Assembly: GCA_040220875.1 (NCBI GenBank) | Contig: JAVJVX010000005.1 | Location: 372,001 to 436,000 of the forward strand | Reading direction: 5' to 3' | Source: Alphaproteobacteria bacterium | GTDB lineage: Bacteria; Pseudomonadota; Alphaproteobacteria; JAVJVX01 | DNA length: 64,000 bases | Shown here: piece after piece, positions 7,777 through 19,855 of the stretch | Numbering within the stretch: the first letter of the stretch is position 1 | Layout of the letters: each line of letters starts with the position of its first letter | Notes under the pieces: generated by a model | The model's input: the letters and a program-made list of their open reading frames with translations, nothing else | Told to the model about the DNA's origin: nothing | Database searches by the model: none | Position numbers and translations under genes: made by a program

Positions 7777-9270
7777 TCAGGGCAGGTAACGCGCGCGCAG
7801 GTGCTCCTCGAAGAAGGCCGGGTTGAGGGGCTCGCCGGTGACCTGGCGGAGCAAGTCCCCCGTCGACAGCAAGGAAGCGCGACCATGGATTTCGCGCCTG
7901 AGCCAGTCCAGCAAGGGGCCGAAATCACCCCGCCGGATATCCTGCGCCAGATCGGGAAGGCGGCGGCGCGCGACGGCGAAGATCTGCGCCGCCGTCATGG
8001 CACCCAGCGTATATGTGGGAAAATAGCCGAAATCGCCGCCATACCAGTGAATATCCTGCAAGCAGCCCCGCCGGTCATCGGGCGGCACCACACCGAGCAG
8101 TTCCGCCATCCCGTCATTCCACGCGCCGGGCAGATCGGCGACATCGAGATCACCCGCAACCATCGCCCGTTCCAGCCGGGTACGCAGGATGACATGGGCC
8201 GGATAGGTCACCTCGTCGGCCTCAACGCGAATGAAACCGCGTTCGACGCGGATGGCGCGGCGGTAAAGATTGTCGGCCGACCAGGCGGGTCCGCTGCCGT
8301 CGAACGCGGCCGCAAGGCGGGGAGCCGCGAATTCGAAGAAGTCCCGGCTGCGGCACAGTTGCATCTCAAACAGAAGAGACTGGCTCTCGTGCAGGCTCAT
8401 CCCGCGCGCCTCGCCCACCGGCTGGCGCCGCCAGCTCCGCGGCAAACCCTGCTCGTAGAGCGCGTGGCCCGTCTCGTGGATCACGCACATCAACCCTTCG
8501 GTCAGGTCGTCATCGTCATAGCGCGTGGTCACGCGGGTGTCGTCGGGCGTGCCGCCGCAGAACGGATGAAAGGTGGAATCGAGCCGGCCACGATCGAAAT
8601 CGAAACCGAGATCGGCCATGAGGCCATGCGCAAGTCCGGTCTGCCGCGCCCTGTCGAAAGGGCCCGGGGGATCAAGCGGTGCCGGCGCGCGCGCCTGACG
8701 TTCCAGCACCTCGGAGAGAAATCCGGGCAGAAAGGCGGCCAGCTCGTCGAAAACGGGCTCTATGTCCCGGATCCGGCCACCCGGTTCATAGGCGTCGAGC
8801 AACGCGTCATAGGGCGTGAGGCCGAGGGCTTCGGACAGGGCCGCCGCCTTCTCGCGGATCAGCGCCAGAAGCCCGCCCAGCAGCGGACGGACGGCGGCGA
8901 AGTCCGACGTCTCGCGGGCGGTCCGCCAGGCCATCTCGGTCGCGGTCGCCGCCTTGGCCAGGCGGTCGACGAGGACGCCATCCAGCGCGGTTGCGTGCAG
9001 CCAACGCCGGCGCATCTCGGCCAGATTGGCCCGCTGCCAGTCATCTAGCGGCTCCTCGGCCGCGGCGGGCAACAGATCGGCGAGCGCCGGATCGGTTATC
9101 ATCTGATGGGACAGCACCTCCTGAAGGGCCAGATGATCGGCCCGCCCGGCGGCGCCCCCGGGCGGCATCTTGGTCGACATGTCCCAATGCAGGATCTCGC
9201 CCATCTCCGTCAGCGTGGCGATACGCGCGAATCTTTCCTCGAGTTCCCGGTAAGCTTGCATCCGTGGCAC
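7777..9270 (-). CDS. M32 carboxypeptidase (thermostable carboxypeptidase 1 type)
   Basis: A 497-aa zinc metallocarboxypeptidase expected to remove C-terminal residues from peptides in the cytoplasm. Motifs: HPFCGGTPDDTRVTTRY, then the zinc site H265-E266-T-G-H269, and the conserved HESQS (H294, E295) that supplies the third ligand. The annotated start is the GTG at 9270, one base after the SURF1 stop; ATG 9261 is an alternative three codons in. It sits between SURF1 and thrC with 73 bases before thrC, so it may share the cytochrome oxidase transcript. Confidence 0.94.
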   Translation of the reverse strand: MPRMQAYRELEERFARIATLTEMGEILHWDMSTKMPPGGAAGRADHLALQEVLSHQMITDPALADLLPAAAEEPLDDWQRANLAEMRRRWLHATALDGVLVDRLAKAATATEMAWRTARETSDFAAVRPLLGGLLALIREKAAALSEALGLTPYDALLDAYEPGGRIRDIEPVFDELAAFLPGFLSEVLERQARAPAPLDPPGPFDRARQTGLAHGLMADLGFDFDRGRLDSTFHPFCGGTPDDTRVTTRYDDDDLTEGLMCVIHETGHALYEQGLPRSWRRQPVGEARGMSLHESQSLLFEMQLCRSRDFFEFAAPRLAAAFDGSGPAWSADNLYRRAIRVERGFIRVEADEVTYPAHVILRTRLERAMVAGDLDVADLPGAWNDGMAELLGVVPPDDRRGCLQDIHWYGGDFGYFPTYTLGAMTAAQIFAVARRRLPDLAQDIRRGDFGPLLDWLRREIHGRASLLSTGDLLRQVTGEPLNPAFFEEHLRARYLP

Positions 9271-9271
9271 C

Positions 9272-10027
9272 TTAGACCCCGTCCTCCGACGTGGACGCGG
9301 CCTCGCGGCCGCGCTTGATTCCGAAAAGGATATAGATCACCGCGAGGACACCGGCAAAGGCGAACCAGGTCACGGCATATTGCAGGTGATTGTTCACCAG
9401 CCGGGGACGGGCGGCGACCGGCCGCAGGGGCGAAGTCCGGTCCGGCGCCGCCACCACGGCATAGGGCGCCAGGGCCTGGCCGCGCGCCGCGCCCATGGCA
9501 ACCGGGTCGATGCGAAACCAGATGTCCCGCCCCGGATCGTTCTCGGGCGCAAACCAGCCCCTGCCCGGCGGTGGCAGGAGCACGCCTTCGAGCACCCGCT
9601 CACCCCCGCGAGGGGGCGGAATTTCGGCCCGGGCCGGCGCCAGGCCCGGCCAAAACCCCCGATTGACGAGGATAAGCGCGGGCCCGGCCGGGGCGTCTGA
9701 CGGCGCGAGCCGGAATGTGCCGATCACATGAACGCCCGCCTCGCCGCCGGCGGCCTTTCCCTGCAACAGGAAAACCGGGTCGTCGGTGAACTGGCCCTCG
9801 AGCCGGACGTTTCGATAGAATTCCTCGGGCCCGGCCGGCCCGAGACCACGGGTCAGGTCGAGCGGCGGCGCGCGCAGAGCCGCCTCGCGCGTCGTGATCA
9901 GGGCTTCCTTCCATTCGAGGCGGTCGAGCTGCCACTTGCCAAGAGCGAGCAGGAGGGCGAGGGCCAACGCGGTCATGACCGTGGGCCAGAGCCCCGGCCG
10001 GAACCGCGCCCGGCGCGCGCCCGTCAC
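9272..10027 (-). CDS. SURF1 family cytochrome c oxidase assembly protein
   Basis: Inner-membrane factor that helps insert heme a into subunit I of aa3-type oxidases. The 251-aa protein has the SURF1 plan: an N-terminal membrane helix (VMTALALALLLALGKWQL) followed by QLDRLEWKEALI, a periplasmic domain, and a C-terminal helix (WFAFAGVLAVIYILFGIK). The GTG start at 10027 overlaps the DUF983 stop as GTGA, so it is translationally coupled. It is the last cox-assembly gene of the operon. Confidence 0.92.
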   Translation of the reverse strand: MTGARRARFRPGLWPTVMTALALALLLALGKWQLDRLEWKEALITTREAALRAPPLDLTRGLGPAGPEEFYRNVRLEGQFTDDPVFLLQGKAAGGEAGVHVIGTFRLAPSDAPAGPALILVNRGFWPGLAPARAEIPPPRGGERVLEGVLLPPPGRGWFAPENDPGRDIWFRIDPVAMGAARGQALAPYAVVAAPDRTSPLRPVAARPRLVNNHLQYAVTWFAFAGVLAVIYILFGIKRGREAASTSEDGV

Positions 10028-10458
10028 GGCGTCCCGCCATCTCCGCCCGGGCGCGGGTCGTTGTCGCGGGGGGCGAAGTCCTCGGCCAGGTGGCGGAAAT
10101 GCAGCGCCACCAGCACCGCCTTGAAGGGCGGCAGCATGGCGAGCGCGCCGGCCACCGTCAGGGCGCTCCACAAGACCGCGTGCAGCCAGAGGGGCGGGTG
10201 AAAAAGGGCGTCGGTCACGAGGGCGAGGGCGACGACGAGCGCGCCCAGAATGAAGATGACGAACACCGCCGGTCCGTCGCCGCTGTCATGGCGGCCGAGC
10301 TCCAACCCGCAGACGGGGCAGCGCTCGGCCACCTTGAGATAGCCGTCGAACAACCGCCCCTCGCCGCAGCGCGGGCAGCGCTGTCTCAGCCCGGCGCGGA
10401 GCGGCGCGACCGGCCGGTATGCCCGCTCAGAGCCGTTTTCTGGGCGTCCTGCCGCCAT
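10024..10458 (-). CDS. DUF983 family membrane protein with zinc-ribbon
   Basis: A 144-aa protein with two CxxC pairs near the N-terminus (CPRCGEG and CPVCGLE) that form a probable zinc ribbon, followed by two membrane helices. The DGPAVFVIFILGALV segment is typical of DUF983. The family sits regularly between coxC and SURF1 in alphaproteobacterial oxidase operons. That suggests an accessory role in oxidase assembly, but no function has been shown as far as I know. It starts eight bases after the coxC stop and overlaps SURF1 by four bases. Confidence 0.88.
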   Translation of the reverse strand: MAAGRPENGSERAYRPVAPLRAGLRQRCPRCGEGRLFDGYLKVAERCPVCGLELGRHDSGDGPAVFVIFILGALVVALALVTDALFHPPLWLHAVLWSALTVAGALAMLPPFKAVLVALHFRHLAEDFAPRDNDPRPGGDGGTP

Positions 10459-10466
10459 CCCGGGGG

Positions 10467-11261
10467 CTAGGCACCCCACCAGTAGATGCTGACGAAAAGG
10501 AACAGCCAGACCACGTCCACGAAATGCCAGTACCACGCGGCCGCCTCGAAGCCGAAATGGCTGTCCGGCTTGAAGTGGTCGGCCTGCACGCGGAAGAAGC
10601 ACACGATCAGAAACAACGTGCCGATAATGACATGTGCGCCGTGAAAGCCCGTCGCCATAAAGAAGGTGGAGGCATAAATGCCGTCCGTGAACCCGAAGGC
10701 GGCATGACTGTACTCGTAAGCCTGCACCGCGGTGAAGATCAGACCCAGCAGGATCGTCAGGCCCAGACCGCGCAGCGTCGATTTCTTGTCGCCATGCTGC
10801 AGGGCGTGATGCGCCCAGGTCACCGTCACGCCCGAGGTCAGAAGGATCAGCGTGTTCAGGAAGGGCAGATCCCAAGGGTTGAAGGTCTCGATACCCTCGG
10901 GCGGCCAGATGCTGCCGATCGCTTCGGTCGGGAACAGGCTGGCATTGAAATAGGCCCAGAACCAGGCGGCGAAGAACATCACCTCGGAAACGATGAAGAG
11001 GGCCATGCCGTAGCGCATGGAGAGCTGCACCACCGGCGTGTGATGTCCCTCGAAGGTCGCTTCGCGAATGACGTCGCGCCACCAGCCGGCCATGGTGAAC
11101 AGCACCAGCGCGCCGCCCAGCGCAAGAAGCCACCAGGAGCCGCCATGCATGTACATGACCGTGCCGAGGCAAAGGAGGCCGGCGGCGATGGCGCCGACCA
11201 CGGGCCACGGGCTCGGGTCGACCAGATGATACGGATGTTTGGCGTGAGTTGCATCACTCAT
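10467..11261 (-). CDS. coxC: Cytochrome c oxidase subunit III
   Basis: A 264-aa integral membrane subunit that stabilises the oxidase core and supports proton uptake. It starts with [16 protein letters not shown], typical of subunit III, and shows about seven hydrophobic helices. [17 protein letters not shown] and the [15 protein letters not shown] stretch are diagnostic, and it ends in [20 protein letters not shown]. It lies six bases after ctaG and eight before the DUF983 gene in the cox operon. Confidence 0.97.
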   Translation of the reverse strand: MSDATHAKHPYHLVDPSPWPVVGAIAAGLLCLGTVMYMHGGSWWLLALGGALVLFTMAGWWRDVIREATFEGHHTPVVQLSMRYGMALFIVSEVMFFAAWFWAYFNASLFPTEAIGSIWPPEGIETFNPWDLPFLNTLILLTSGVTVTWAHHALQHGDKKSTLRGLGLTILLGLIFTAVQAYEYSHAAFGFTDGIYASTFFMATGFHGAHVIIGTLFLIVCFFRVQADHFKPDSHFGFEAAAWYWHFVDVVWLFLFVSIYWWGA

Positions 11262-11267
11262 GGCCGC

Positions 11268-11870
11268 TTACCTTTCCCCCTGGGTGGATATGTCTGCGTA
11301 GGAAACCTGCTCGTGATCGCGATCCGCTTTTTCCGGCTCTGCGTCCGGGAGCGGAAAGAATGTGTAGGAAAGCGTGACTGTCCGCACTTCGCGCGCGCCC
11401 TCGTCCTCGAGTATCGCCGGATCGACGAAGAAGGCGACCGGCATGTCCATGGACTGCCCGGGCTCGAGCCGTTGCTCGGTGAAACAGAAGCATTCTAACT
11501 TGTTGAAATACAATCCCGCCTTGAGCGGCGTCACGTTGAACGTGGCGGTGCCGATCACCGGATGATCGGCGAGATTGGTGGCTCGGAAGAAGGCGAGCTT
11601 CTGCTCGCCCAGCCGCGCCGTCATCGATTTCTGCAACGGCTCGAAGCGCCACTCGAGCGCCGGATCCTTATCCGCATTGAAGCGCACGGTGACGCGGCTG
11701 TCAGAGATGACGTCGGGCGCGACCTGGGCCACCTGCGTGGTGCCGCCATAGCCGGTGACCTGGCAGAACAGGCGATAGAGCGGCACGGCGGCGAAGGACA
11801 GGCCGACCATGCCCACCACCACGGACGTGAGCGCCAGCACCAGGCGCAGGTTGGAGCGCCCCTGCCTCAT
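11268..11870 (-). CDS. ctaG: Cytochrome c oxidase assembly protein CtaG/Cox11
   Basis: Membrane-anchored copper chaperone that delivers copper to the CuB site of subunit I. The 200-aa protein has an N-terminal membrane helix (LVLALTSVVVGMVGLSFAAVPLYRLFCQVTG) and the copper-binding ECFCFTEQ motif, followed by LEPGQSMDMPVAFFVDP, as in Cox11. Its start overlaps the preceding small ORF's stop (ATGA), and coxC follows after six bases. Confidence 0.96.
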   Translation of the reverse strand: MRQGRSNLRLVLALTSVVVGMVGLSFAAVPLYRLFCQVTGYGGTTQVAQVAPDVISDSRVTVRFNADKDPALEWRFEPLQKSMTARLGEQKLAFFRATNLADHPVIGTATFNVTPLKAGLYFNKLECFCFTEQRLEPGQSMDMPVAFFVDPAILEDEGAREVRTVTLSYTFFPLPDAEPEKADRDHEQVSYADISTQGER

Positions 11871-12046
11871 TGCCCTGCTCCCATACGCACGAAGGCGATC
11901 ACGTAGAAAAGGCTGACCAGCGCCACGAGGACGGCGAGCAGCGCCCGGTTGCGTCCGCGCATGCGCCGCTCGCGCTCGACCGATCCGTAGGGACCCTGCG
12001 CGGTCTCGCGCGCCTCGGTCTTTGGCGTCTGTCCCGAACCCGCCAT
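11867..12046 (-). CDS. Small single-helix membrane protein of the cox operon (CoxF-like)
   Basis: An uninterrupted 59-codon frame runs from ATG 12046 to TGA 11867. The first 32 residues are polar and basic (ending RERRMRGRNR), then one membrane helix follows (ALLAVLVALVSLFYVIAFV) and a short tail (RMGAGQ). It begins four bases after ctaB and its stop overlaps the ctaG start as ATGA. Short proteins in this exact slot of alphaproteobacterial oxidase operons have been called CoxF. I infer an assembly or stability role. It is easily missed by automatic length cut-offs. Confidence 0.82.
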   Translation of the reverse strand: MAGSGQTPKTEARETAQGPYGSVERERRMRGRNRALLAVLVALVSLFYVIAFVRMGAGQ

Positions 12047-12049
12047 GGC

Positions 12050-12991
12050 TTACCCCACCACACCCGACACGAGCCCGTCCACCAGCATCAGGGCGAACAG
12101 GGCGAAGAGATAGAGGATCGAGAAACCGAATAATTGCCGCGCCGGGCGGTCATCCCGCGTCAGCAGGACGCGCAGCGCCAGCGCGACGAAAACCGCCCCC
12201 AGCGCGCCCGCACCGACGGCGTAGAGCGGCCCCAGCGCGCCCAGCCAGTAGGGCGCCAGCGTGACCGGTACCAGCAGCGCCGCATAGAGAAATATCTGCC
12301 GCCGGGTCTCGCCCGGGCCGGCCACCACCGGCATCATCGGCACGCCGGCCTTTTCGTAATCACCCTGGCGATAGAGGGCGAGGGCCCAGAAATGCGGTGG
12401 CGTCCACATGAAAATGATCGCGAACAATGCGAGCGAGACGAGTGTCACGTCTCCCGTTACCGCCGCCCAGCCGACCATCGGCGGGAACGCGCCGGCTGCC
12501 CCGCCGATCACGATGTTCTGCGGCGTGCGACGCTTGAGCCAGATCGTATAGACGAAAACGTAGAACCCGATCGTCCCGGCAAGCAGGATCGCGGCCGCCC
12601 AGTTCAACGCCAGCCCCATCAACAGGACCGATCCCGCGCCCAGCACCGTGCCGAACCCGAGCGCCGTGCCCGGCGCCATCCGGCCGGCCGGAATGGGCCG
12701 GTTCTGCGTGCGCGCCATGATCGCGTCGATATCGCGGTCATACCACATGTTGATGGCGCCCGCCGCGCCGGCCCCGACCGCGATGCAAAGGATCGCGACC
12801 ACCGCGAGAACGGGATGCAGGTCGCCCGGCGCCAGTACCAGGCCCACGGCGGCGGTAAAGACGACGAGCGACATCACGCGCGGCTTCAGCAATGCGATGA
12901 AGTCGCGCGCCGCCGGGCCGGCCACGTCGGCGCCCGCCCCGAAGGAGCGGGTGCCCTGCCCCAGATCCAGATCTGCCGAATAGTCGGACAT
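12050..12991 (-). CDS. ctaB: Protoheme IX farnesyltransferase
   Basis: Polytopic UbiA-superfamily enzyme that makes heme O from heme B and farnesyl diphosphate, the first step toward heme A. The 313-aa protein has the aspartate-rich prenyl-diphosphate site N81-MWYD-RD (D85, D89) followed by [12 protein letters not shown] second conserved stretch is [33 protein letters not shown]. About nine helices are predicted by eye. It lies 28 bases after coxA. No ctaA (heme A synthase) is in the window. Confidence 0.96.
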   Translation of the reverse strand: MSDYSADLDLGQGTRSFGAGADVAGPAARDFIALLKPRVMSLVVFTAAVGLVLAPGDLHPVLAVVAILCIAVGAGAAGAINMWYDRDIDAIMARTQNRPIPAGRMAPGTALGFGTVLGAGSVLLMGLALNWAAAILLAGTIGFYVFVYTIWLKRRTPQNIVIGGAAGAFPPMVGWAAVTGDVTLVSLALFAIIFMWTPPHFWALALYRQGDYEKAGVPMMPVVAGPGETRRQIFLYAALLVPVTLAPYWLGALGPLYAVGAGALGAVFVALALRVLLTRDDRPARQLFGFSILYLFALFALMLVDGLVSGVVG

Positions 12992-13019
12992 CGCCTTGCT
13001 TTCCGCTCCCCTCGCCCGG

Positions 13020-15528
<2,509 letters not shown>

Positions 15529-15979
15529 GAATATCAGTCCCTCGTCGGAATCTTGCCGATGGCCCCGGAACCACTGGGGCAATCGGCCGCGTGCCCCGCA
15601 AACCGTCCGGGTCCACGTCCATGAAATTAGCAGAATCAGCCGGTTAGCCCCCCGGTTTTTCGTGCCCGCGCACAATACCGGCAACCCGTCCAAAGCCGCA
15701 ACGGGCGCCCGGTCGCAGGGCGGGGCCGGTGTCGTCACGGCGCCCGATCCTGGTTCAAAACATCTTTGATCTCAAGTTGTTACCGTAAATTCAGCGGCCC
15801 CCTGGCCCTCGCGGCCTATTGTCGCACCGACCGCCCGCAAGGCCGAAATCCTGCTCCGGAAGCCGGCGACAGAAGCTGCGGCAAATTTATCGGCGGAAAC
15901 TGCCGCCCAAAGGATGCAGGGGCCGTTCCGGCTTCCTATATTGATCTGGTCACCTTCCTCCATGATTTGCGAGACGAGC
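15529..15979. other. Intergenic region upstream of coxB and tldD
   Basis: This 451-base divergent spacer holds no convincing gene on either strand. It must carry the promoters for the cox operon (minus) and tldD (plus). The only sigma-70-like pair I can point to is listed separately at 15672-15701. TTTGATCTCAAG at 15766-15777 looks a little like half of an FNR/Fix box but does not complete one. Confidence 0.5.
15672..15701 (-). promoter_or_regulatory. Weak candidate promoter for the cox operon
   Basis: On the minus strand TTGCGG (15701-15696) is followed after 18 bases by TATTGT (15677-15672), giving a leader of about 140 bases before coxB. Both boxes are imperfect and this is a guess from sequence alone. 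Confidence 0.22.
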
Positions 15980-17419
15980 ATGAGTGCCCTCCTCGAAACC
16001 GAACATCTTTTTTTCGAGCGCGCCGGTCTGGACCGCGAGCGCGCAACCGCCATCCTCGACGAGACGCTTCACGGCGCCGATGACGGCGAACTGTTTCTTG
16101 AATATCGCCAGTCCGAGGCGGTCTCGCTGGATGACGGCAAGATCCGCAGTGCCAGCTTCGATACCAGCCAGGGCTTCGGCCTGCGCGCCGTCGCGGGCGA
16201 GGCGACGGGCTACGCGCACGCATCCGAGGTCAGCACGAACGCCCTCAAGCGGGCGGCCGAGGCGGTGCGGACCGTACGGGCCGGGCGCGGGACCGTGGCA
16301 CTCGATCCGGCGCCGGGGCGGCCCAACCACTCGCTTTATACCGAGGGAAACCCGCTCTCGGCCCTGGATTTCGAGACCAAGGTGGCGCTCCTGCGCGAGA
16401 TTGACGCCTATGCCCGTGCTGCCGACCCGCGCGTGCGCCAGGTCTCGGCCTCGCTGGCCGGCGAATGGCAGGCGGTGCAGATCATGCGCGCGGGGGGCGA
16501 GATGAGCGGCGATATCCGACCGCTGGTCCGGCTCAACGTACAGGTCGTGGCGGCCGACGGTGACCGGCTTGAAAGTGGCAGCCATGGCGCGGGCGGCCGC
16601 GTCGCCTATGACCGGCTGATCGATCCTCGGAACTGGCGGGCGCAGGTCGACGAGGCGCTGCGCCAGGCGGTGGTGAATCTCGAGGCCCGGCCGGCGCCGG
16701 CGGGCGAAATGCCGGTGGTGCTGGGGCCGGGCTGGCCCGGGATCCTGCTGCACGAAGCCATCGGTCACGGGCTGGAAGGGGATTTCAATCGCAAAAAGAC
16801 CTCCGCCTTTTCCGGGCTTATCGGCGAGCGGGTCGCGGCCCCGGGCGTCACCGTCATCGACGACGGTACGCTGGCCGACCGGCGCGGATCGCTCACCATT
16901 GACGACGAAGGCACGCCCAGCCAGCGTACGGTGCTGATCGAGGACGGGGTTCTGACGGGCTACATGCAGGACCGGATGAACGCGCGGCTGATGGGGGTCC
17001 GGCCCACCGGCAATGGCAGGCGGGAGAGCTACGCCCACGCGCCGATGCCGCGGATGACCAATACCTGCATGCTGGCCGGCGCGCATGACCCGGCCGAAAT
17101 CATCGCTTCGGTCGATCGCGGGCTCTTCGCCGTCAATTTCGGCGGCGGTCAGGTGGATATCACCTCCGGCAAGTTTGTCTTCTCCGCCAGCGAGGCCTAT
17201 CTCATCGAAGGCGGCAAGGTCACGCACCCCGTCAAGGGCGCCACGCTGATCGGCAATGGACCCGACGTACTGACGCGGGTGTCCATGATCGGCAACGACA
17301 TGGAGCTCGATCCGGGCGTCGGGACCTGCGGCAAGGACGGTCAGGGCGTGCCGGTCGGTGTCGGCCAGCCGACGCTCAAGCTCGATTCACTGACCGTGGG
17401 TGGCACCGAGGCCGCCTGA
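15980..17419 (+). CDS. tldD: Metalloprotease TldD
   Basis: Active subunit of the TldD/TldE complex, which degrades or trims peptides (microcin B17 processing and CcdA turnover in E. coli). The 479-aa protein has the zinc motif H258-E259-A-I-G-H263 (HEXXXH) followed by GLEGD. The C-terminal half has FGGGQVDITSGKFVFSASEAYLIEGG, conserved in the family. The start at 15980 (MSALLETE) fits homologue length; in-frame ATGs at 15914 and 15962 are less likely. The partner tldE lies 7 kb downstream, not adjacent. Confidence 0.95.
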   Translation: MSALLETEHLFFERAGLDRERATAILDETLHGADDGELFLEYRQSEAVSLDDGKIRSASFDTSQGFGLRAVAGEATGYAHASEVSTNALKRAAEAVRTVRAGRGTVALDPAPGRPNHSLYTEGNPLSALDFETKVALLREIDAYARAADPRVRQVSASLAGEWQAVQIMRAGGEMSGDIRPLVRLNVQVVAADGDRLESGSHGAGGRVAYDRLIDPRNWRAQVDEALRQAVVNLEARPAPAGEMPVVLGPGWPGILLHEAIGHGLEGDFNRKKTSAFSGLIGERVAAPGVTVIDDGTLADRRGSLTIDDEGTPSQRTVLIEDGVLTGYMQDRMNARLMGVRPTGNGRRESYAHAPMPRMTNTCMLAGAHDPAEIIASVDRGLFAVNFGGGQVDITSGKFVFSASEAYLIEGGKVTHPVKGATLIGNGPDVLTRVSMIGNDMELDPGVGTCGKDGQGVPVGVGQPTLKLDSLTVGGTEAA

Positions 17420-17465
17420 GCGGGCACGCCTTCGGGCTTCGCGAGGCCGCCCGGGCCGAAAAGAC

Positions 17466-18833
17466 CTAGTAGGAAAAGTCGCGGTACAGCGGCCCGAGAC
17501 TGTGCTGCCAGGCCCCATTGTACAAGTCGAGCAGCTCGTCGGCCGGTGTCCGGCCCCGCTCCACGATTTCACGCAACGGGGCCAGGAACAGGACCTCGTT
17601 ATTGCCCGTTTCCGGGTCCTGTCGATTGCGCCGGGCCAGCCCCCCTTCGGCGATCGCGACCACCTCTCTTGCCAGATCGAGGACCGAATGTCCGGCGATG
17701 CTGGCCCCGAATCCGTCGCGCGGCACCTCGTCGCGCAACCGGGCCTGCGCCTCGACCGACCAGTTCTTGACGAGGTCCCAGGCGGCATCGAGCGCGGTCG
17801 AATCGTAGCAAAGCCCGGCCCAGAGTGCCGGCAGGGCGCACAGCCGCCGCCACGGGCCGCCATCCGCGCCACGCATCTCCAGATACCGCTTGAGCCGCAC
17901 TTCGGGAAAGATCGTCGTCAGATGATCGTTCCAGTCGCTGAAGGTGGGCAGCTCCCCCGGCAGGGCCGGCAGCCTGCCCTTGAGGAAATCACGAAAGGAC
18001 TGCCCGCTTGCGTCGTGATACGTGCCGTCGCGATACACGAAATACATCGGCACATCGAGGGCGTAATCGACGTAACGCTCGAACCCCATGGCGCCATCGA
18101 ACACGAAGGGCAGCATGCCGCAGCGATCGGGATCCGTATCCGTCCAGACCCGGCTGCGGTAACTCAGATAGCCGTTCGGCCTGCCTTCACTGAAGGGCGA
18201 ATTGGCGAACAGCGCCACGGCAATCGGCTGAAGCGCCAGGCCGACACGGAACTTGCGCACCATGTCCGCCTCGCTCGAGAAATCGAGGTTCACCTGCACC
18301 GTGCAGGTCCGGATCATCATGTCGATACCGAGCTTGCCCTTCCTCGGCATATAGGCCCGCATGATCCGGTAGCGGCCCTTGGGCATCCAGTTGATGTCGT
18401 CCCGGCTCGCCTCGGGATGGAATCCCAGCCCGATAAGGCCGATCCCGATCCTGGAGGCAACGCTCTTTACCTCGCGCAGATGCGTGTGCACTTCGTCACA
18501 GGTCTGGTGCAGGTTATCGAGCGGCGCACCCGACAGCTCCACCTGGCCGCCGGGTTCGAGCGAGATGGACGCCTGCCCTTTCGTCAGGGCGATCACCCGC
18601 CCCGCTTCGCTGACCGGCGCCCAGCCGAACGCCTGGAGCCCCTCCAGAAGCGCGGCGATGCCGTTCGGCCCGTCATAGGCGATCGGGCGATGGTCATCCC
18701 GGGTATAGGCGAATTTTTCGTGCTCGGTTCCGATGCGCCACTTCGCCTCCGGCTTGCAGCCGTCTTCGAGGAACTTCACCAACGCAGCTTTGTCGGCGGC
18801 CACACCGGCCGGCAGAAGGGAGGGCGATGACAT
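17466..18833 (-). CDS. gshA: Glutamate-cysteine ligase, plant/alphaproteobacterial type
   Basis: ATP-dependent first step of glutathione synthesis, joining glutamate to cysteine. The 455-aa protein matches the GCS2/plant-like class: [13 protein letters not shown] near the N-terminus, [38 protein letters not shown], and [33 protein letters not shown]. The start at 18833 (MSSPSLLP) is chosen because upstream sequence lacks family features. It is convergent with tldD (46-base gap) and 73 bases downstream of rsmE, so the two may be co-transcribed. Confidence 0.95.
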   Translation of the reverse strand: MSSPSLLPAGVAADKAALVKFLEDGCKPEAKWRIGTEHEKFAYTRDDHRPIAYDGPNGIAALLEGLQAFGWAPVSEAGRVIALTKGQASISLEPGGQVELSGAPLDNLHQTCDEVHTHLREVKSVASRIGIGLIGLGFHPEASRDDINWMPKGRYRIMRAYMPRKGKLGIDMMIRTCTVQVNLDFSSEADMVRKFRVGLALQPIAVALFANSPFSEGRPNGYLSYRSRVWTDTDPDRCGMLPFVFDGAMGFERYVDYALDVPMYFVYRDGTYHDASGQSFRDFLKGRLPALPGELPTFSDWNDHLTTIFPEVRLKRYLEMRGADGGPWRRLCALPALWAGLCYDSTALDAAWDLVKNWSVEAQARLRDEVPRDGFGASIAGHSVLDLAREVVAIAEGGLARRNRQDPETGNNEVLFLAPLREIVERGRTPADELLDLYNGAWQHSLGPLYRDFSY

Positions 18834-18906
18834 GATGGCTGGACCGGACTTTGTGGATGGGAGGCGGTTCAGTAGGCCGCGCCGCGCCTTGGTGCTTGCT
18901 GCGTTC

Positions 18907-19671
18907 TTATCGCGTTCCTCGGAAAGCGGGTTGTTCGTGCCAATCCCCAAGTCTTGCCTGCCAACAGGACAGGGCCGCGATAGCGGCGGTATCAGCGCGA
19001 AGGACGCGGGGCCCTAATCCGATGGCGGTAGAAAAGGGCAGTTTGCGCATCGGGTCAAGTTCGGAAATCGCGAACCCGCCTTCGGGGCCGGCCAGGAAAG
19101 CGGTCGGCCCGGAGCCCATTTCGTCGAGCACATCGAGGATCGGCCGACCACCTCCCGTCTCGTCGCAAACAAGGAGACGGCGCTCGCCAGGCCAATCGGA
19201 GAGCACGTCCAAGAGCGGCCGGGGCGGCGCGATCCCGGGCACGGACAGGCGGTCCGATTGTTCGGCCGCCTCGATCGCCTGCGCTTCGAGCCGGTCGAGA
19301 TTGAGGCGGCGAGCCTGCGTATGTTGGGTCCAGACCGGCACCAGCCGGTCGACGCCGAGCTCTGTCGCCTTGGCCACGAGATTGTCCATCGCTGCCTTCT
19401 TGACCGGGGCGAACACCAGCCAGAGATCGGGCGTGGATGTCTGTGGCCGGCGAAGGCGCGCAACTTCGATTTCGGCGCCGTCCCGGCCGAGCGCGCTGAT
19501 CCGCCCTTCGCCCTCGCCGTCCCGGCCGTTGAACACCAGGACATCGTCGCCCGGCTTCCGGCGCAGCACATTTTTCAGGTAATGAGTCTGCGCCGGGGTC
19601 AGGCGAAGCCTGCCGCCGACGGCGAACGGCTCCGGGGTGAACAGCCGCGGCGTGCGGAAATCAGCGCTCAT
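18907..19671 (-). CDS. rsmE: 16S rRNA (uracil(1498)-N3)-methyltransferase
   Basis: SPOUT-class methyltransferase that modifies U1498 of 16S rRNA using S-adenosylmethionine. The 254-aa protein shows an N-terminal PUA-like part ([29 protein letters not shown]) and the knotted C-terminal site: [46 protein letters not shown] and [18 protein letters not shown]. The start at 19671 has a second ATG three codons upstream. The rsmE-gshA pair on minus and ubiA on plus is a common alphaproteobacterial layout. Confidence 0.95.
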   Translation of the reverse strand: MSADFRTPRLFTPEPFAVGGRLRLTPAQTHYLKNVLRRKPGDDVLVFNGRDGEGEGRISALGRDGAEIEVARLRRPQTSTPDLWLVFAPVKKAAMDNLVAKATELGVDRLVPVWTQHTQARRLNLDRLEAQAIEAAEQSDRLSVPGIAPPRPLLDVLSDWPGERRLLVCDETGGGRPILDVLDEMGSGPTAFLAGPEGGFAISELDPMRKLPFSTAIGLGPRVLRADTAAIAALSCWQARLGDWHEQPAFRGTR

Positions 19672-19855
19672 GGCGCCCATCGCTCGCCGGATGTTCCCGC
19701 CGGCATTTCCCGACCGGGCAAGGCGGTGCTCATGCGTGTTCTCGTTTTTCTGGCCGTCAAGGTCTGGCGGGTTGGCAGTCACTCGCCTACAAAGAAACAG
19801 CGCCGGCGCCAGCCGGACGCACCAGCTTAACCGAGGGACGCCCGCCACCCAAGCC

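Noticed and set aside
10024-11208. 394-codon minus frame that covers both coxC and the DUF983 gene
   Set aside because: Only its last 144 codons are real (DUF983, from ATG 10458). The rest is out of frame with coxC and reads as Arg/His-rich nonsense.
15766-15777. FNR/Fix-like box upstream of the cox operon (TTTGATCTCAAG)
   Set aside because: Only one half matches TTGAT; the ATCAA half at the right spacing is missing.
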